A DNA stretch of 26,596 nucleotides from Angelakisella sp. (GCA_020024555.1 JAHHTQ010000031.1:1-26596), one strand, 5' to 3'. Positions 15,251 to 23,846 are shown, counted from the first letter of the stretch. The notes: a model not told the origin generated them from the sequence alone. A program made the numbers and translations.

Positions 15251-15911
15251 CGATTATTTCCTTATATAAATCTATTGAAGCAAAATATGATTTTTTAATA
15301 TCTTCTTTTTTCAGTTGTTTCCCGTAAGGCTTTACTCTTAAACAAATTCTGAAATCTTCAAAACCTTTTAAATCTTCAAAAAGCTTTGTATCGGTCAATA
15401 AATATCCTACTTCTTCTGCTTTTACAGGTGTTTGTTCAGGGATTTCGCTACCGTCTTTGTATGCAAACATCTCAAATGTTTCATGGAAAAATTCAGGGCT
15501 GTCAGTTATAAAAACAGTGCTTTGCGCTAAGTCCAAATCTCCGGCAAGTCTTGTCATACTTGCCATTTGTGTATTTGGGTCAAGCTGACTGTTTTCATTT
15601 ACCGCAAGCTGATAATAATTAATTTGCACGTCTACTTTTCCGTTGCCGTCGATGTCTTTGCAAAGAGGTCTTAATTTGTCTTCCAAAACTCCAATTTGTT
15701 CAAAAGACAAATATTTTTCTGTAAGTATGCCTATATTATAATCAGGAGTGACCTTTGTAACCATATCATAAATAAATACGCCTATCATTACAAGAAAAAT
15801 TGTTGCAATAATAATTGGCTTTTTGTAATAAAACCAAAAATTATCCCATTTTTGCTTTGGAGTCATAACAAGTCCTTCCTCAGCTTTTATGCGTTCACGT
15901 GATTTTTTCAT
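15234..15911 (-). CDS. Single-pass membrane-anchored protein of unknown function with EF-hand-like loop
   Basis: Not recognised. The 225-residue product has a charged N-terminal cytoplasmic tail of about 30 residues, one transmembrane helix (KKPIIIATIFLVMIGVFIYD, about residues 31-50) and an extracytoplasmic domain of about 175 residues. That domain contains CKDIDGNGKVDVQINYY, whose DIDGNGKVD spacing resembles an EF-hand or dockerin calcium loop, but there is only one copy. I choose ATG 15911 because GGGGAG lies 4 nt upstream; a GTG at 15923 sits in that ribosome binding site. It is placed between an rRNA-methyltransferase-like gene and trmK, overlapping trmK by 17 bases. Possibly a sensor or envelope protein; function unknown. 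Confidence 0.8.
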   Translation of the reverse strand: MKKSRERIKAEEGLVMTPKQKWDNFWFYYKKPIIIATIFLVMIGVFIYDMVTKVTPDYNIGILTEKYLSFEQIGVLEDKLRPLCKDIDGNGKVDVQINYYQLAVNENSQLDPNTQMASMTRLAGDLDLAQSTVFITDSPEFFHETFEMFAYKDGSEIPEQTPVKAEEVGYLLTDTKLFEDLKGFEDFRICLRVKPYGKQLKKEDIKKSYFASIDLYKEIIGDING

Positions 15912-15946
15912 CTTTCTCCCCACTTTTTACATTTATACTTTAATTT

Positions 15947-16810
15947 TTATTTTGCAATCCATAATGCTGTTGAACCACAAGGGAGAATAAGTCCTGTTCT
16001 CTTTACCGGCAAACCAATATCCGACGCAGATATTTCTCCCTTATATTTTCCGCCTACCGTAACACCGAGTATATATTCCATAACAGACGGCGACAGTCCT
16101 GTTGTATAGCTGTTTATCGCCATAAACAGTGGATTATCCGTTAAGACTTTTGACGTAAGTTCCACTAAATCATATACGCTGTCTTCAAGCTTCCATATTT
16201 CGCCACCCGGCCCTCTGCCGTATGACGGTGGATCCATTATAACAGCGTCATAAAGAGAACCACGTCTTATTTCACGTTCAACAAATTTTTTACAGTCATC
16301 AACTATCCAGCGAATAGGTCTGTCGCTTAGTCCGGATAACTTTTGATTTTCCTTTGCCCACGCAACCATTCCTTTTGATGCGTCAACATGGCAAACTTCT
16401 GCTCCCGCAAGCGCGCAGGCAAGCGTTGCGCCGCCTGTATAGGCAAATAAATTCAGTACCCTTATCTTTCTTCCGCTGTTTTTTATAAGGTCCATAAACA
16501 AGTCCCAGTTTACGGCTTGCTCCGGAAACAGTCCCGTATGTTTAAACCCTGTCGGAGAAATTTTAAACCTCAAATCTCCGTATGAAATCACCCATTCATT
16601 TTGTGTAAGGTGGTATGTCATCCACTTACCTCCGCCCTGCGCCGAACGGTAATAACGTGCGTCTGCTCTTTTCCACATCTCATTTTTTGGCGTATTCCAT
16701 ATTACCTGTGGGTCGGGACGTATAAGTAGACTATCTCCCCAACGTTCCAGCTTTTCGCCTGCGGAAGTATCCAAAACCTCAAATTCTTTCCAATTTTTTG
16801 TATATCTCAT
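15947..16810 (-). CDS. Class I SAM-dependent methyltransferase, RlmI/RlmK-like
   Basis: Methyltransferase of the PF10672 type, related to the 23S rRNA cytosine methyltransferases RlmI and RlmK(L). An N-terminal beta-rich part (about residues 1-100) is followed by the Rossmann-like domain: VLNLFAYTGGATLACALAGA (motif I, about 118-137), VCHVDASKGMVAWAKEN (motif II) and VIMDPPSYGRGPGGEIWKLE (motif IV). At 287 residues it lacks the N-terminal PUA domain of RlmI (about 396 aa), so it could be a different rRNA methylase; the target base is not known. AAGAGG precedes the ATG. It follows glmM by 101 bases with no clear promoter or terminator. Confidence 0.88.
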   Translation of the reverse strand: MRYTKNWKEFEVLDTSAGEKLERWGDSLLIRPDPQVIWNTPKNEMWKRADARYYRSAQGGGKWMTYHLTQNEWVISYGDLRFKISPTGFKHTGLFPEQAVNWDLFMDLIKNSGRKIRVLNLFAYTGGATLACALAGAEVCHVDASKGMVAWAKENQKLSGLSDRPIRWIVDDCKKFVEREIRRGSLYDAVIMDPPSYGRGPGGEIWKLEDSVYDLVELTSKVLTDNPLFMAINSYTTGLSPSVMEYILGVTVGGKYKGEISASDIGLPVKRTGLILPCGSTALWIAK

Positions 16811-16911
16811 CTGTTATTATCCTCTTAAATAAATTTTGTACACTTTTAATTCTATCGTAAGAATATTATATTATTGTTACTTTTCTATCTGATTTTTGTG
16901 AATACTTATAT

Positions 16912-18264
16912 TTATGCCAAAAATTCCCCTATACATTTTGCGATATCGTTTACAATATCTGTTATTTCATCTATATTGTCACCCTCTGCCATTACACGAA
17001 TAAGCGGTTCTGTTCCTGATGGGCGGAGTAATATTCTTCCTCTGCCACTTAGCTGATTTTCATATTTGTGTATTACTTCCTGCAATTCCACGCTTTCGTT
17101 TATGGCAAGTTTCATATCTGTTGTCGCTTCAACATTCAAAAGTACCTGTGGGAATATGTTAATGATTTTTGCTATCTCGCTTAGCGATTGTTTGTATTCC
17201 GCAATTATTTGCAAAAGCTGAACTGCCGTAAGCTCTCCGTCCCCTGTCGTCATATAGTCACTGAAAATTATATGTCCGGATTGCTCTCCGCCTATACAGT
17301 GTCCGTCTTTCAGCATAGCTTCCAAAACATATCTGTCGCCTACTTTTGTCTTTATAACATCAATATCGTTCTTTTTACCGAAGTCCATAAAGCCGTAGTT
17401 TGACATAACAGTTACAACTGCGGTATTGTTTTTGAGCTTATTCTTTTCTTTTAAGTGTTTTGCAAATATTGCTATCATAATATCGCCATCAATAATATTT
17501 CCCATATTATCAATACCTAGACATCTGTCTCCGTCACCGTCAAAGGCTAGCGCCAAGTCATAATTATTATTAAGAACCATATCTTTTAAGAGTTCTATAT
17601 GAGTAGAACCGCACTTGTCATTTATATTGTCACCATTGGGCTTATTATGAATATAGGTGGCATTCAGCCCTATTTTTTTCATAAGTGTCTCCGCTGTCAT
17701 TGATGTAGAACCATTTGCGCAGTCTATTAAAACTTTTAAATTACTGAAATCTGCCTTTACCGTACCGGCAATATAATCTGTATATTCTTCTATCGGATTA
17801 TTATATGTATGTACTTTTCCTATTTTGTCGCTTGATGCAAACTTTGGCGCAACTGTTCTGTTTAATATAATATCTTCTATTTCTTCTTCGGCGCTGTCCG
17901 AAAGCTTCAAACCGCCTTTACCGAAAACTTTTATTCCGTTATATTCATAAGGGTTGTGGCTTGCCGAAATCATAATACCTGCATCTGCATTATTTTTGTT
18001 TATTATATATGCAACAAGCGGAGTCGGCACTTCCCCCAAAAGCACTACATTCGCGCCGCCACTGCACAGTCCTGCCGATATTGCGCATTCTATCATTGAT
18101 GATGAACGTCGGGTATCTTTACCTACATATACTGTCGGCATTTTGCCATTTGCAAGTTCTGTCAAAACAGTCGCAAGTGCCTCACCGACACTTATTGCAA
18201 GTTCAGGGGATAAATCCCTGTTAGCAATACCTCTTATTCCATCTGTACCAAATAATTTTCCCAT
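16912..18264 (-). CDS. glmM: Phosphoglucosamine mutase
   Basis: Converts glucosamine-6-phosphate to glucosamine-1-phosphate on the way to UDP-GlcNAc, the substrate used by MurA. The 450-residue length and opening GKLFGTDGIRGIAN are typical. The catalytic phosphoserine loop MISASHNPYEYNG (Ser102), the magnesium loop AFDGDGDR and the C-terminal phosphate loop RPSGTEPLIRVMAEG are all present. A weak AAGAAGATAG precedes the ATG. It starts about 45 bases after the rpoD terminator and heads a minus-strand run with the methyltransferase, the unknown membrane protein, trmK and the Nif3-family gene. Confidence 0.97.
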   Translation of the reverse strand: MGKLFGTDGIRGIANRDLSPELAISVGEALATVLTELANGKMPTVYVGKDTRRSSSMIECAISAGLCSGGANVVLLGEVPTPLVAYIINKNNADAGIMISASHNPYEYNGIKVFGKGGLKLSDSAEEEIEDIILNRTVAPKFASSDKIGKVHTYNNPIEEYTDYIAGTVKADFSNLKVLIDCANGSTSMTAETLMKKIGLNATYIHNKPNGDNINDKCGSTHIELLKDMVLNNNYDLALAFDGDGDRCLGIDNMGNIIDGDIMIAIFAKHLKEKNKLKNNTAVVTVMSNYGFMDFGKKNDIDVIKTKVGDRYVLEAMLKDGHCIGGEQSGHIIFSDYMTTGDGELTAVQLLQIIAEYKQSLSEIAKIINIFPQVLLNVEATTDMKLAINESVELQEVIHKYENQLSGRGRILLRPSGTEPLIRVMAEGDNIDEITDIVNDIAKCIGEFLA

Positions 18265-18285
18265 AATACTATCTTCTTTCTATCA

Positions 18286-18315
18286 GTTATAAATATAAAA
18301 AATGAAAAATATCAA
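18286..18315 (-). promoter_or_regulatory. Possible promoter of glmM
   Basis: On the minus strand, TTGATA (18315-18310), an 18-nt spacer and TATAAC (18291-18286, 5 of 6), partly inside the T tract of the rpoD terminator. Confidence 0.4.
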
Positions 18316-18359
18316 AAATAAGACGGCATTTATCAGTAAAACTGCTATAAATTGCCGTC
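18311..18359 (-). terminator. Terminator of dnaG-rpoD
   Basis: An inverted repeat with GACGGCA (18322-18328) paired to TGCCGTC (18353-18359), continued inwards with small bulges. On the minus strand it is followed by TTATTTTTG. It begins 35 bases after the rpoD stop. Confidence 0.75.
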
Positions 18360-18393
18360 ATATAATAAAATTAACCGTCTTAATTATTTATTA

Positions 18394-19512
18394 TTATGCG
18401 TAGTCACGCAAAGATTTACTTCTTGTTGGGTGACGAAGTTTACGCAAAGCCTTTGCCTCTATTTGTCTTATTCTTTCGCGTGTTACGTCAAATTCTTTGC
18501 CAACTTCTTCAAGTGTCCTTGCTCTGCCGTCTTCCAAACCAAAGCGAAGTTTCAATACCTTTTTTTCACGTGGGGACAGCGTATCGAGAACCGCTTCAAG
18601 CTGTTCACGCAAAAGTGTGTGTGATGCAACATCTGATGGTTCAGGAGTATCCTCATCAGCGATAAAATCACCCAAATGGCTGTCTTCTTCCTCACCGATA
18701 GGTGTTTCGAGAGATACCGGTTCTTGCGCGACACGCATTATCTCACGTACTTTATCCACAGGCAAATCCATTTCTTCGGCTATTTGCTCAACTGATGGGT
18801 CATGTCCGTTTTCGTGCAAAAGTTTTGATGTAACTTTTTTCAACCTGTTTATAGTTTCAACCATATGTACAGGTATTCTAATAGTACGCGCTTGGTCAGC
18901 AATAGCGCGTGTTATGGCTTGTCTTATCCACCATGTAGCGTAGGTTGAAAATTTGTATCCCTTTGTATAATCAAATTTATCTACTGCTTTTATAAGCCCC
19001 ATATTGCCTTCCTGAATTAAATCCAAAAAGCTCATACCACGGCCAACATATCTTTTTGCAATACTTACAACAAGACGAAGGTTAGCTTCGGAAAGTTTTT
19101 TCTTCGCATTAATATCGCCCTGATCTTTTTTGATTGCCAACTGTATTTCTTCATCTGTGCTTAGGAGAGGAATTCTTCCTATTTCTTTTAGATATACTTT
19201 TACAGGGTCATCAATATTGAGTGAATCATTGTATGATGTATCTAGCTTTGAAACTTTTTCTTCGATATCTGTTTCAATCATACCGTCATCTTGTACTTCA
19301 ATATTGTAACTTTCAAAAGCCTCGTAAAGCGCCTCTATTTGCTCTACGTCAAATTGCAGTTCGTCAAGAGCCTCGTTTATCTCTTTTGAAGTAAGTCTGC
19401 CTACGCTTTTTCCTCTTGCCAAAAGGTCTTTGATTATTATTTTTTTGCGGTTTTGTTTATCTTTCGCGCTTTCTTTTTTTGTATTTTTTACATTCTCTTG
19501 TTCTGCTTTCAT
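18394..19512 (-). CDS. rpoD: RNA polymerase primary sigma factor SigA/RpoD
   Basis: Primary (housekeeping) sigma factor of 372 residues, the size of B. subtilis SigA. A short N-terminal region 1.1-like part is followed by region 1.2 (DDPVKVYLKEIGRIPLLS), region 2 (EANLRLVVSIAKRYVGRGMS, FSTYATWWIRQAITRAIADQ), region 3 (HENGHDPSVEQIAEEM) and region 4 with the helix-turn-helix RTLEEVGKEFDVTRERIRQI and an intact C-terminus. GGAGGAAATATA precedes the ATG. It is 23 bases downstream of dnaG, the usual Firmicutes pairing, and is followed by a terminator. Confidence 0.98.
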   Translation of the reverse strand: MKAEQENVKNTKKESAKDKQNRKKIIIKDLLARGKSVGRLTSKEINEALDELQFDVEQIEALYEAFESYNIEVQDDGMIETDIEEKVSKLDTSYNDSLNIDDPVKVYLKEIGRIPLLSTDEEIQLAIKKDQGDINAKKKLSEANLRLVVSIAKRYVGRGMSFLDLIQEGNMGLIKAVDKFDYTKGYKFSTYATWWIRQAITRAIADQARTIRIPVHMVETINRLKKVTSKLLHENGHDPSVEQIAEEMDLPVDKVREIMRVAQEPVSLETPIGEEEDSHLGDFIADEDTPEPSDVASHTLLREQLEAVLDTLSPREKKVLKLRFGLEDGRARTLEEVGKEFDVTRERIRQIEAKALRKLRHPTRSKSLRDYA

Positions 19513-19535
19513 TATATTTCCTCCACATCATTTAA

Positions 19536-21293
19536 TTACATCTTATTTTTTGCAAGAGTATTTAGATAATTTTCAAAATCTTTGTCACTCAAATTACCTA
19601 TATCCTGCTTACTTTTACTATTTTTATGTTCTTGCAGTAATAAAATATACTCATCTACCTCTGCATCGGCAATTCCTTTTTCATTTAAATAGGAAAGAAT
19701 TTCGCCCATTCTGCCTATTGCCGTTTCTGTTACCACTCCGCTCAGGCTTACAAGGTTTGGAAGCAGTCCTTGCGATATTCTTTCTGTAATTACATTATAT
19801 AACTCCCGATTAAATTCCGACACAATATGTTCTGGTGTTATTTTTTCGGTAATATAAGTAAGCTTATCCGGATTATTCCACAAGTAACCGATTATTCTTT
19901 CTGATGCAAGAGCCTCCTTGGGAAATTTTTGTTTTTCAAAATCTCCTTTTGTCAAAGGACTGGTCTCTATAAATGTATGTATATTATTTATTTCCTTTTT
20001 TTCATTATATGATGTATTCTTTTTTACTGCTAATTTTACCTGCGCCAAAAGCACGGATTTATCAGTATTAAGTTTTCTGGCAATTTCTCCTATGTATACT
20101 TCTTGTCGTATAGGGTTTGATATTGCAACCATAATAGACACAAATTTTTGCAAAAACTCTATTTTTTGTTCAGGGTTTTCTATATCATAGGTATCAAATA
20201 ATTTTTGTATTTCATATTCTGTTGATGTATTTGTGTTTTTTAGTAGTATTTCAAACTTTTCCGCTCCATATTTTTTTATAAATTCATCGGGATCTTTTGC
20301 GTTCGGTATAGTCAAAATTTTTGTCTTTATTCCTGTCTTATCAAATATTGTTACCGCGCGTTTTGTTGCCTTTTGTCCTGCCTCGTCGGAATCGTATGAC
20401 AGCACTGCGTTATTCGTATATGTTGAAATAAGCCTTGCCTGTTCTTCGGTCAATGCAGTTCCGAGTGTTGCCACAGCATTATCAAATCCCGCTAAGTGCA
20501 ATGAAACAACGTCCATATAACCTTCACACAAAATCAGTTCGTCACGCTTTGTATTTTTTGCAATATTAAGCGCAAAAAGATTTTTACTCTTTTTATACAC
20601 CAGCGTATCGCTGCTGTTTAGGTACTTAGGACCGTTTTCTCCCAACCTTCTGCCGCCAAAACCAATAATGCCACCTCTTAAATCAATAATCGGAAACATT
20701 ATTCTGTTTATAAAAATATCGTACATATAACCTTTTTGCGATATTTTTCCCAGATAGGCATCTTTTATTTCATCATTCGTGTAACCCTTTGCTTTTAGAT
20801 AATTTACAAGACTGTAACTGTTTTCATCGGCAAAGCCTATTCCAAAGCGATTGACTATATTTTTGGAAAGTCCTCGCTCTGCCAAATACATTCTTGCTCT
20901 CTTACCGTTTTCTCCCATTAAAGAATCATAAAAAAATCTTCCCGCCAGCCTGTTCATTTCAAGCATTCTTATTCTTTTGTTTTTTGTTAAATCATCGGAA
21001 CGCTCATCAGGCACTTCTATTCCCGCCTGTTCGGCAAGCATACGAACAGCGTCCATATATTCGAGATTTTCTATTTTTTTGATAAAAGTAATAACATCTC
21101 CACCGGCGCCGCAACCAAAGCAATAAAAAGATTGCGTATCCGGATAGACTGTAAAGGAGGGTGATTTTTCCAAATGAAACGGACAAAGTCCTGTTAAAAT
21201 CTTTCCTCGTCTTTTTATACCGACATATCTGCTTACAACACTTTCTATATCACATTTATATCTTAATTCTGACAAAAAAGCCTCATTTAACAT
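19536..21293 (-). CDS. dnaG: DNA primase
   Basis: Makes RNA primers at the replication fork. The 585-residue protein has the CHC2 zinc finger (Cys37, His40, Cys58, Cys61; CPFHLEKSPSF and FYCFGCGAGGD), the catalytic core with GFGGRRLG, the TOPRIM motif LCEGYMDVVSLHLAGF with LSYDSDEAGQKA, and a C-terminal helicase-binding region. I choose the ATG at 21293, because GGAAAGGGGA lies about 10 nt upstream and the family starts at this point. The reading frame continues to 21341 without a ribosome binding site. I see no convincing promoter on the minus strand. Divergent from the metK riboswitch. Confidence 0.97.
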   Translation of the reverse strand: MLNEAFLSELRYKCDIESVVSRYVGIKRRGKILTGLCPFHLEKSPSFTVYPDTQSFYCFGCGAGGDVITFIKKIENLEYMDAVRMLAEQAGIEVPDERSDDLTKNKRIRMLEMNRLAGRFFYDSLMGENGKRARMYLAERGLSKNIVNRFGIGFADENSYSLVNYLKAKGYTNDEIKDAYLGKISQKGYMYDIFINRIMFPIIDLRGGIIGFGGRRLGENGPKYLNSSDTLVYKKSKNLFALNIAKNTKRDELILCEGYMDVVSLHLAGFDNAVATLGTALTEEQARLISTYTNNAVLSYDSDEAGQKATKRAVTIFDKTGIKTKILTIPNAKDPDEFIKKYGAEKFEILLKNTNTSTEYEIQKLFDTYDIENPEQKIEFLQKFVSIMVAISNPIRQEVYIGEIARKLNTDKSVLLAQVKLAVKKNTSYNEKKEINNIHTFIETSPLTKGDFEKQKFPKEALASERIIGYLWNNPDKLTYITEKITPEHIVSEFNRELYNVITERISQGLLPNLVSLSGVVTETAIGRMGEILSYLNEKGIADAEVDEYILLLQEHKNSKSKQDIGNLSDKDFENYLNTLAKNKM

Positions 21294-21427
21294 TAGACAA
21301 AATTCCCCTTTCCTTACAATTAGTATTTTTATACATCGCATATATTATTATACTGACAATATTTATAAAACCCTTTAAAATTTTTTTAAAAATAAAAATT
21401 TTATTAAAATGCAAATAAAAATTTTTA

Positions 21428-21456
21428 TTGACAATAAAAAATATGTGGTATATAAT
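21428..21456 (+). promoter_or_regulatory. Consensus sigma-A promoter of metK
   Basis: A perfect TTGACA (21428-21433), a 17-nt spacer and a perfect TATAAT (21451-21456). Transcription would start near 21463, just before the riboswitch. Confidence 0.9.
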
Positions 21457-21479
21457 GTATTTGTACAAATGAATATTTG

Positions 21480-21613
21480 CTTATCAAGAGTGGCGGAGGG
21501 ACTGACCCTATGAAACCCAGCAACCTGCTTATACAGTAAGAAAGGTGCTAATTTTTGCGGTTAAACCGAGAGATGAGTTTTTTGTGACACTCGGTTTTTA
21601 CGAGTGTTTTTTT
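21480..21613 (+). ncRNA. SAM-I (S-box) riboswitch with terminator, upstream of metK
   Basis: The aptamer (21480-21577) carries the conserved S-box landmarks: CAAGAGTGGCGGAGGGACTG, CTATGAAACCCAGCAACC, AAAGGTGCTAA and GAGAGATGAG. P1 is formed by 21480-21485 with 21572-21577. The terminator pairs 21587-21593 with 21601-21607, followed by T (21607-21613). The antiterminator can pair 21563-21570 with 21590-21597, using P4/J bases of the aptamer and the left arm of the terminator. SAM binding would favour termination, so metK is off when its product SAM is plentiful. Confidence 0.96.
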
Positions 21614-21743
21614 ATTGCATATTATTATAAAATATGATGCTAATACTTAATTATATCATAGATTATATGATTTTGCAACAATTCGCAAGACCCTTTAAGT
21701 AAATATTTAGGCAATTTTTTAAACAATGAAAGGGAAATGAAAA
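21614..21743 (+). other. AT-rich leader between riboswitch and metK
   Basis: About 130 transcribed bases with no gene. It is AT-rich and ends in the AAAGGG ribosome binding site of metK. I see no second aptamer. Confidence 0.6.
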
Positions 21744-22928
21744 ATGTCAAAGAAAAATTTTTTATTTACAAGTGAATCTGTAACAGAAGGTCACCCTGAC
21801 AAAATATGTGACCAAATTTCAGATGCCGTACTTGATGCAATCATCGCAAATGATCCTAACGCGCGTGTTGCCTGTGAAACAACAGTTACAACAGGTAACA
21901 TATTTGTAATGGGCGAAATAACTACAAATACTTATGTCGATATTCCTGAAATTGCAAGACAGGTAGTCAGCGATATCGGTTATGACCGTGCAAAATATGG
22001 TTTTGACTGCAATACTTGCGGTGTTATAACATCAATTAACAAACAGTCTCCTGATATTGCGCTCGGTGTCGATCACTCAAAAGAAGCAAAAGAAAACGGC
22101 ACAGAAAACGATAACGGCGCCGGTGACCAAGGTATGATGTTTGGTTTTGCCTGCAACGAGACAGAGGAAATGATGCCAATGCCAATAGCTATGGCTCACC
22201 GTTTGGCACGTAAATTGACAGAGGTTCGCAAAAACGGAACACTTCCTTACCTTCGTCCAGATGGTAAAACACAAGTTACTGTTCGTTATGAAGACGGTAA
22301 ACCTGTTGAAATTACAACTATTGTTATTTCTTCGCAACATAGCGATGATGTTACAAACGAGCAAATTCACAGTGACATCATAAAAGAAGTTATTACACCT
22401 GTTGTTCCTGCTGAACTGCTTAAAAACACAAAATATCTAATAAACCCAACAGGTAGATTTGTTGTTGGCGGTCCACAAGGCGACAGTGGTTTGACAGGCA
22501 GAAAAATTATTGTTGATACATACGGTGGCTGGGGCAGACACGGTGGCGGAGCTTTCTCAGGTAAAGACCCAACAAAAGTTGACAGAAGCGCCGCTTATGC
22601 TGCAAGATGGGTTGCTAAAAATATTGTTGCCGCTGGACTTGCATCTCAATGTGAAATTCAACTTGCCTATGCAATAGGCGTTGCCGCTCCTGTGTCGATA
22701 AATGTTAATACATTTGGCACAGCGACAGTTGAAGAAGAAAAAATCGAACAAGCTGTCAATAAAGTATTTGATTTGCGTCCGACAGCCATTATAAACACTC
22801 TTGACCTTCGCAAACCTATATATCGACAATTAGCCGCTTATGGACACGTCGGCAGAATAGACCTAGATCTGACATGGGAAAAGCTAAACAAAGTAGACGA
22901 ACTTAAAAATGTTGTTGCAAGTCTATAA
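21744..22928 (+). CDS. metK: S-adenosylmethionine synthetase
   Basis: Makes SAM from methionine and ATP. The 394-residue protein has all three MetK signatures: TSESVTEGHPDKICDQISDA with catalytic His17, the GAGDQGMMFGFA hexapeptide region, and GGGAFSGKDPTKVDRSAAYA. AAAGGG 9 nt upstream serves the ATG. It is transcribed from a consensus promoter under SAM-I riboswitch control. Codon choice looks optimised compared with its neighbours, as expected of a highly expressed gene. The 3' side is followed by an IS3-family relic. Confidence 0.98.
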   Translation: MSKKNFLFTSESVTEGHPDKICDQISDAVLDAIIANDPNARVACETTVTTGNIFVMGEITTNTYVDIPEIARQVVSDIGYDRAKYGFDCNTCGVITSINKQSPDIALGVDHSKEAKENGTENDNGAGDQGMMFGFACNETEEMMPMPIAMAHRLARKLTEVRKNGTLPYLRPDGKTQVTVRYEDGKPVEITTIVISSQHSDDVTNEQIHSDIIKEVITPVVPAELLKNTKYLINPTGRFVVGGPQGDSGLTGRKIIVDTYGGWGRHGGGAFSGKDPTKVDRSAAYAARWVAKNIVAAGLASQCEIQLAYAIGVAAPVSINVNTFGTATVEEEKIEQAVNKVFDLRPTAIINTLDLRKPIYRQLAAYGHVGRIDLDLTWEKLNKVDELKNVVASL

Positions 22929-22962
22929 TATATAAGTAATATAAAACGCTTTTAATAGAAAT

Positions 22963-23118
22963 TGAACTGCCCCGATTTGCGCGGACAGTACGAAAAGAGA
23001 CTACTTATATGTTTTGAGCTTTGTTCGATAAGATTTAAAATAAGTTTTCAGCTAACGCATTATTATATGGAGCGCCACGTCTTAATATTGACTGTGTAAT
23101 ATTATTTTGGCATAAAAA
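22963..23118 (-). pseudogene. Remnant of an IS3-family insertion sequence (transposase C-terminal piece and one end)
   Basis: On the minus strand, from about 23118 to 23037, the reading CQNNITQ then SILRRGAPYNNALAENLF matches the end of the IS3-family OrfB transposase. The usual block is S(M/I)SRRG.PYDNALAE.FF, whose Glu is the last residue of the catalytic DDE triad. Here the Asp of YDNA is Asn, a stop follows LF at 23037-23035, and the rest of OrfB is missing. From 22963, TGAACTGCCCC and GCGGACAGT on the plus strand look like an IS3/IS150-type terminal inverted repeat. OrfA, the start of OrfB and the second end are absent, so it is dead. Confidence 0.75.
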
Positions 23119-23120
23119 TT

Positions 23121-23167
23121 CCCCTATGGTAGTTTATTTTATTCTACCATAGGGGGTTACTTTTTTT
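23121..23167. terminator. Bidirectional terminator between metK and yigZ
   Basis: A perfect 12-bp stem (23121-23132 with 23144-23155) with an 11-nt loop. T follows on the plus strand (23161-23167), and AAAAATT precedes it, giving T on the minus strand. It could serve metK (separated from it by the IS relic) and yigZ. Confidence 0.75.
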
Positions 23168-23212
23168 ATGTCCGTTTTTAATGTACTCGTTCAATTCTTA
23201 AAGTTAGGTTTA

Positions 23213-23839
23213 TTATATATTATAGAAAAGTTCTTCGGTTATGTTTGGGGTTACGCTGCCACCGGATATTTCTGTTATTTTTTTTGATAAGCTGTCATAA
23301 TATTCTTTTGCCAAAATAATTGTAATATTTACATTTTCTGTAAACTGTGTATCTATTGTTTTTACGTTGTACTGAGGTAAGATATATTGTACTTTTCCGT
23401 ATAGGTCATAATTAAGGTTTATATCTACTTTGTAGCAAGGCGTCATATTAAGAATTTCTGTTGCCTCTATTGCCATTTTTGCGCCCTGCGTATATGCCCG
23501 TGCAAGTCCTCCTGTGCCCAATAGTATGCCACCGAAATATCGTGTGACAACAACGACAATATCCACCAGTTTTTCTTTTTCAAGTACTTCGAGTATAGGT
23601 TTGCCTGCTGTTCCCTGTGGTTCTCCGTCATCGGAAAATCGTTTAAGGTTATTTTCTCTCAAAGAATAGGCATAAACATTGTGTCTTGCGTCTTTATGTT
23701 TGCTTTTTATTTCGTTTATAAAGGCAATCGCTTCTTCTTCGGTTGTTATATGATTAATATAGCCTATAAATCTTGATTTCTTTTCTGTAAATTCATCTTG
23801 CGCATATCCGCTTACTGTTATATATGGTTTATTCTCTAT
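23213..23839 (-). CDS. YigZ/IMPACT family protein (UPF0029), apparent ATA start
   Basis: Member of the YigZ/YvyE/IMPACT family, for which a ribosome-related regulatory role is known only in eukaryotes. Frame translation gives a full-length 208-residue protein with the family blocks EKKSRFIGYI, SKHKDARHNVYAY, RFSDDGEPQGTAGKPILEVL and VVTRYFGGILLGTGGLARAY. Between an upstream stop in this frame and the TTG at 23662 there is no ATG, GTG or TTG, although the conserved N-terminal 59 residues are intact. The Shine-Dalgarno AAGGGAGTG (23855-23847) stands 7 nt before ATA at 23839-23837, so ATA is the best start. The TTG at 23662 would cut into the domain. It follows the YycJ-like gene by 14 bases. 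Confidence 0.88.
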   Translation of the reverse strand: MENKPYITVSGYAQDEFTEKKSRFIGYINHITTEEEAIAFINEIKSKHKDARHNVYAYSLRENNLKRFSDDGEPQGTAGKPILEVLEKEKLVDIVVVVTRYFGGILLGTGGLARAYTQGAKMAIEATEILNMTPCYKVDINLNYDLYGKVQYILPQYNVKTIDTQFTENVNITIILAKEYYDSLSKKITEISGGSVTPNITEELFYNI

Positions 23840-23846
23840 TTTTGCA

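Noticed and set aside
21294..21341. N-terminal extension of DNA primase to 21341
   Set aside because: It has no ribosome binding site. The family N-terminus and a good site both point to 21293.
23213..23662. yigZ read as a truncated 149-residue gene from TTG 23662
   Set aside because: The conserved N-terminal half of the domain lies in the same open frame upstream, so the gene is full length with an unusual start.
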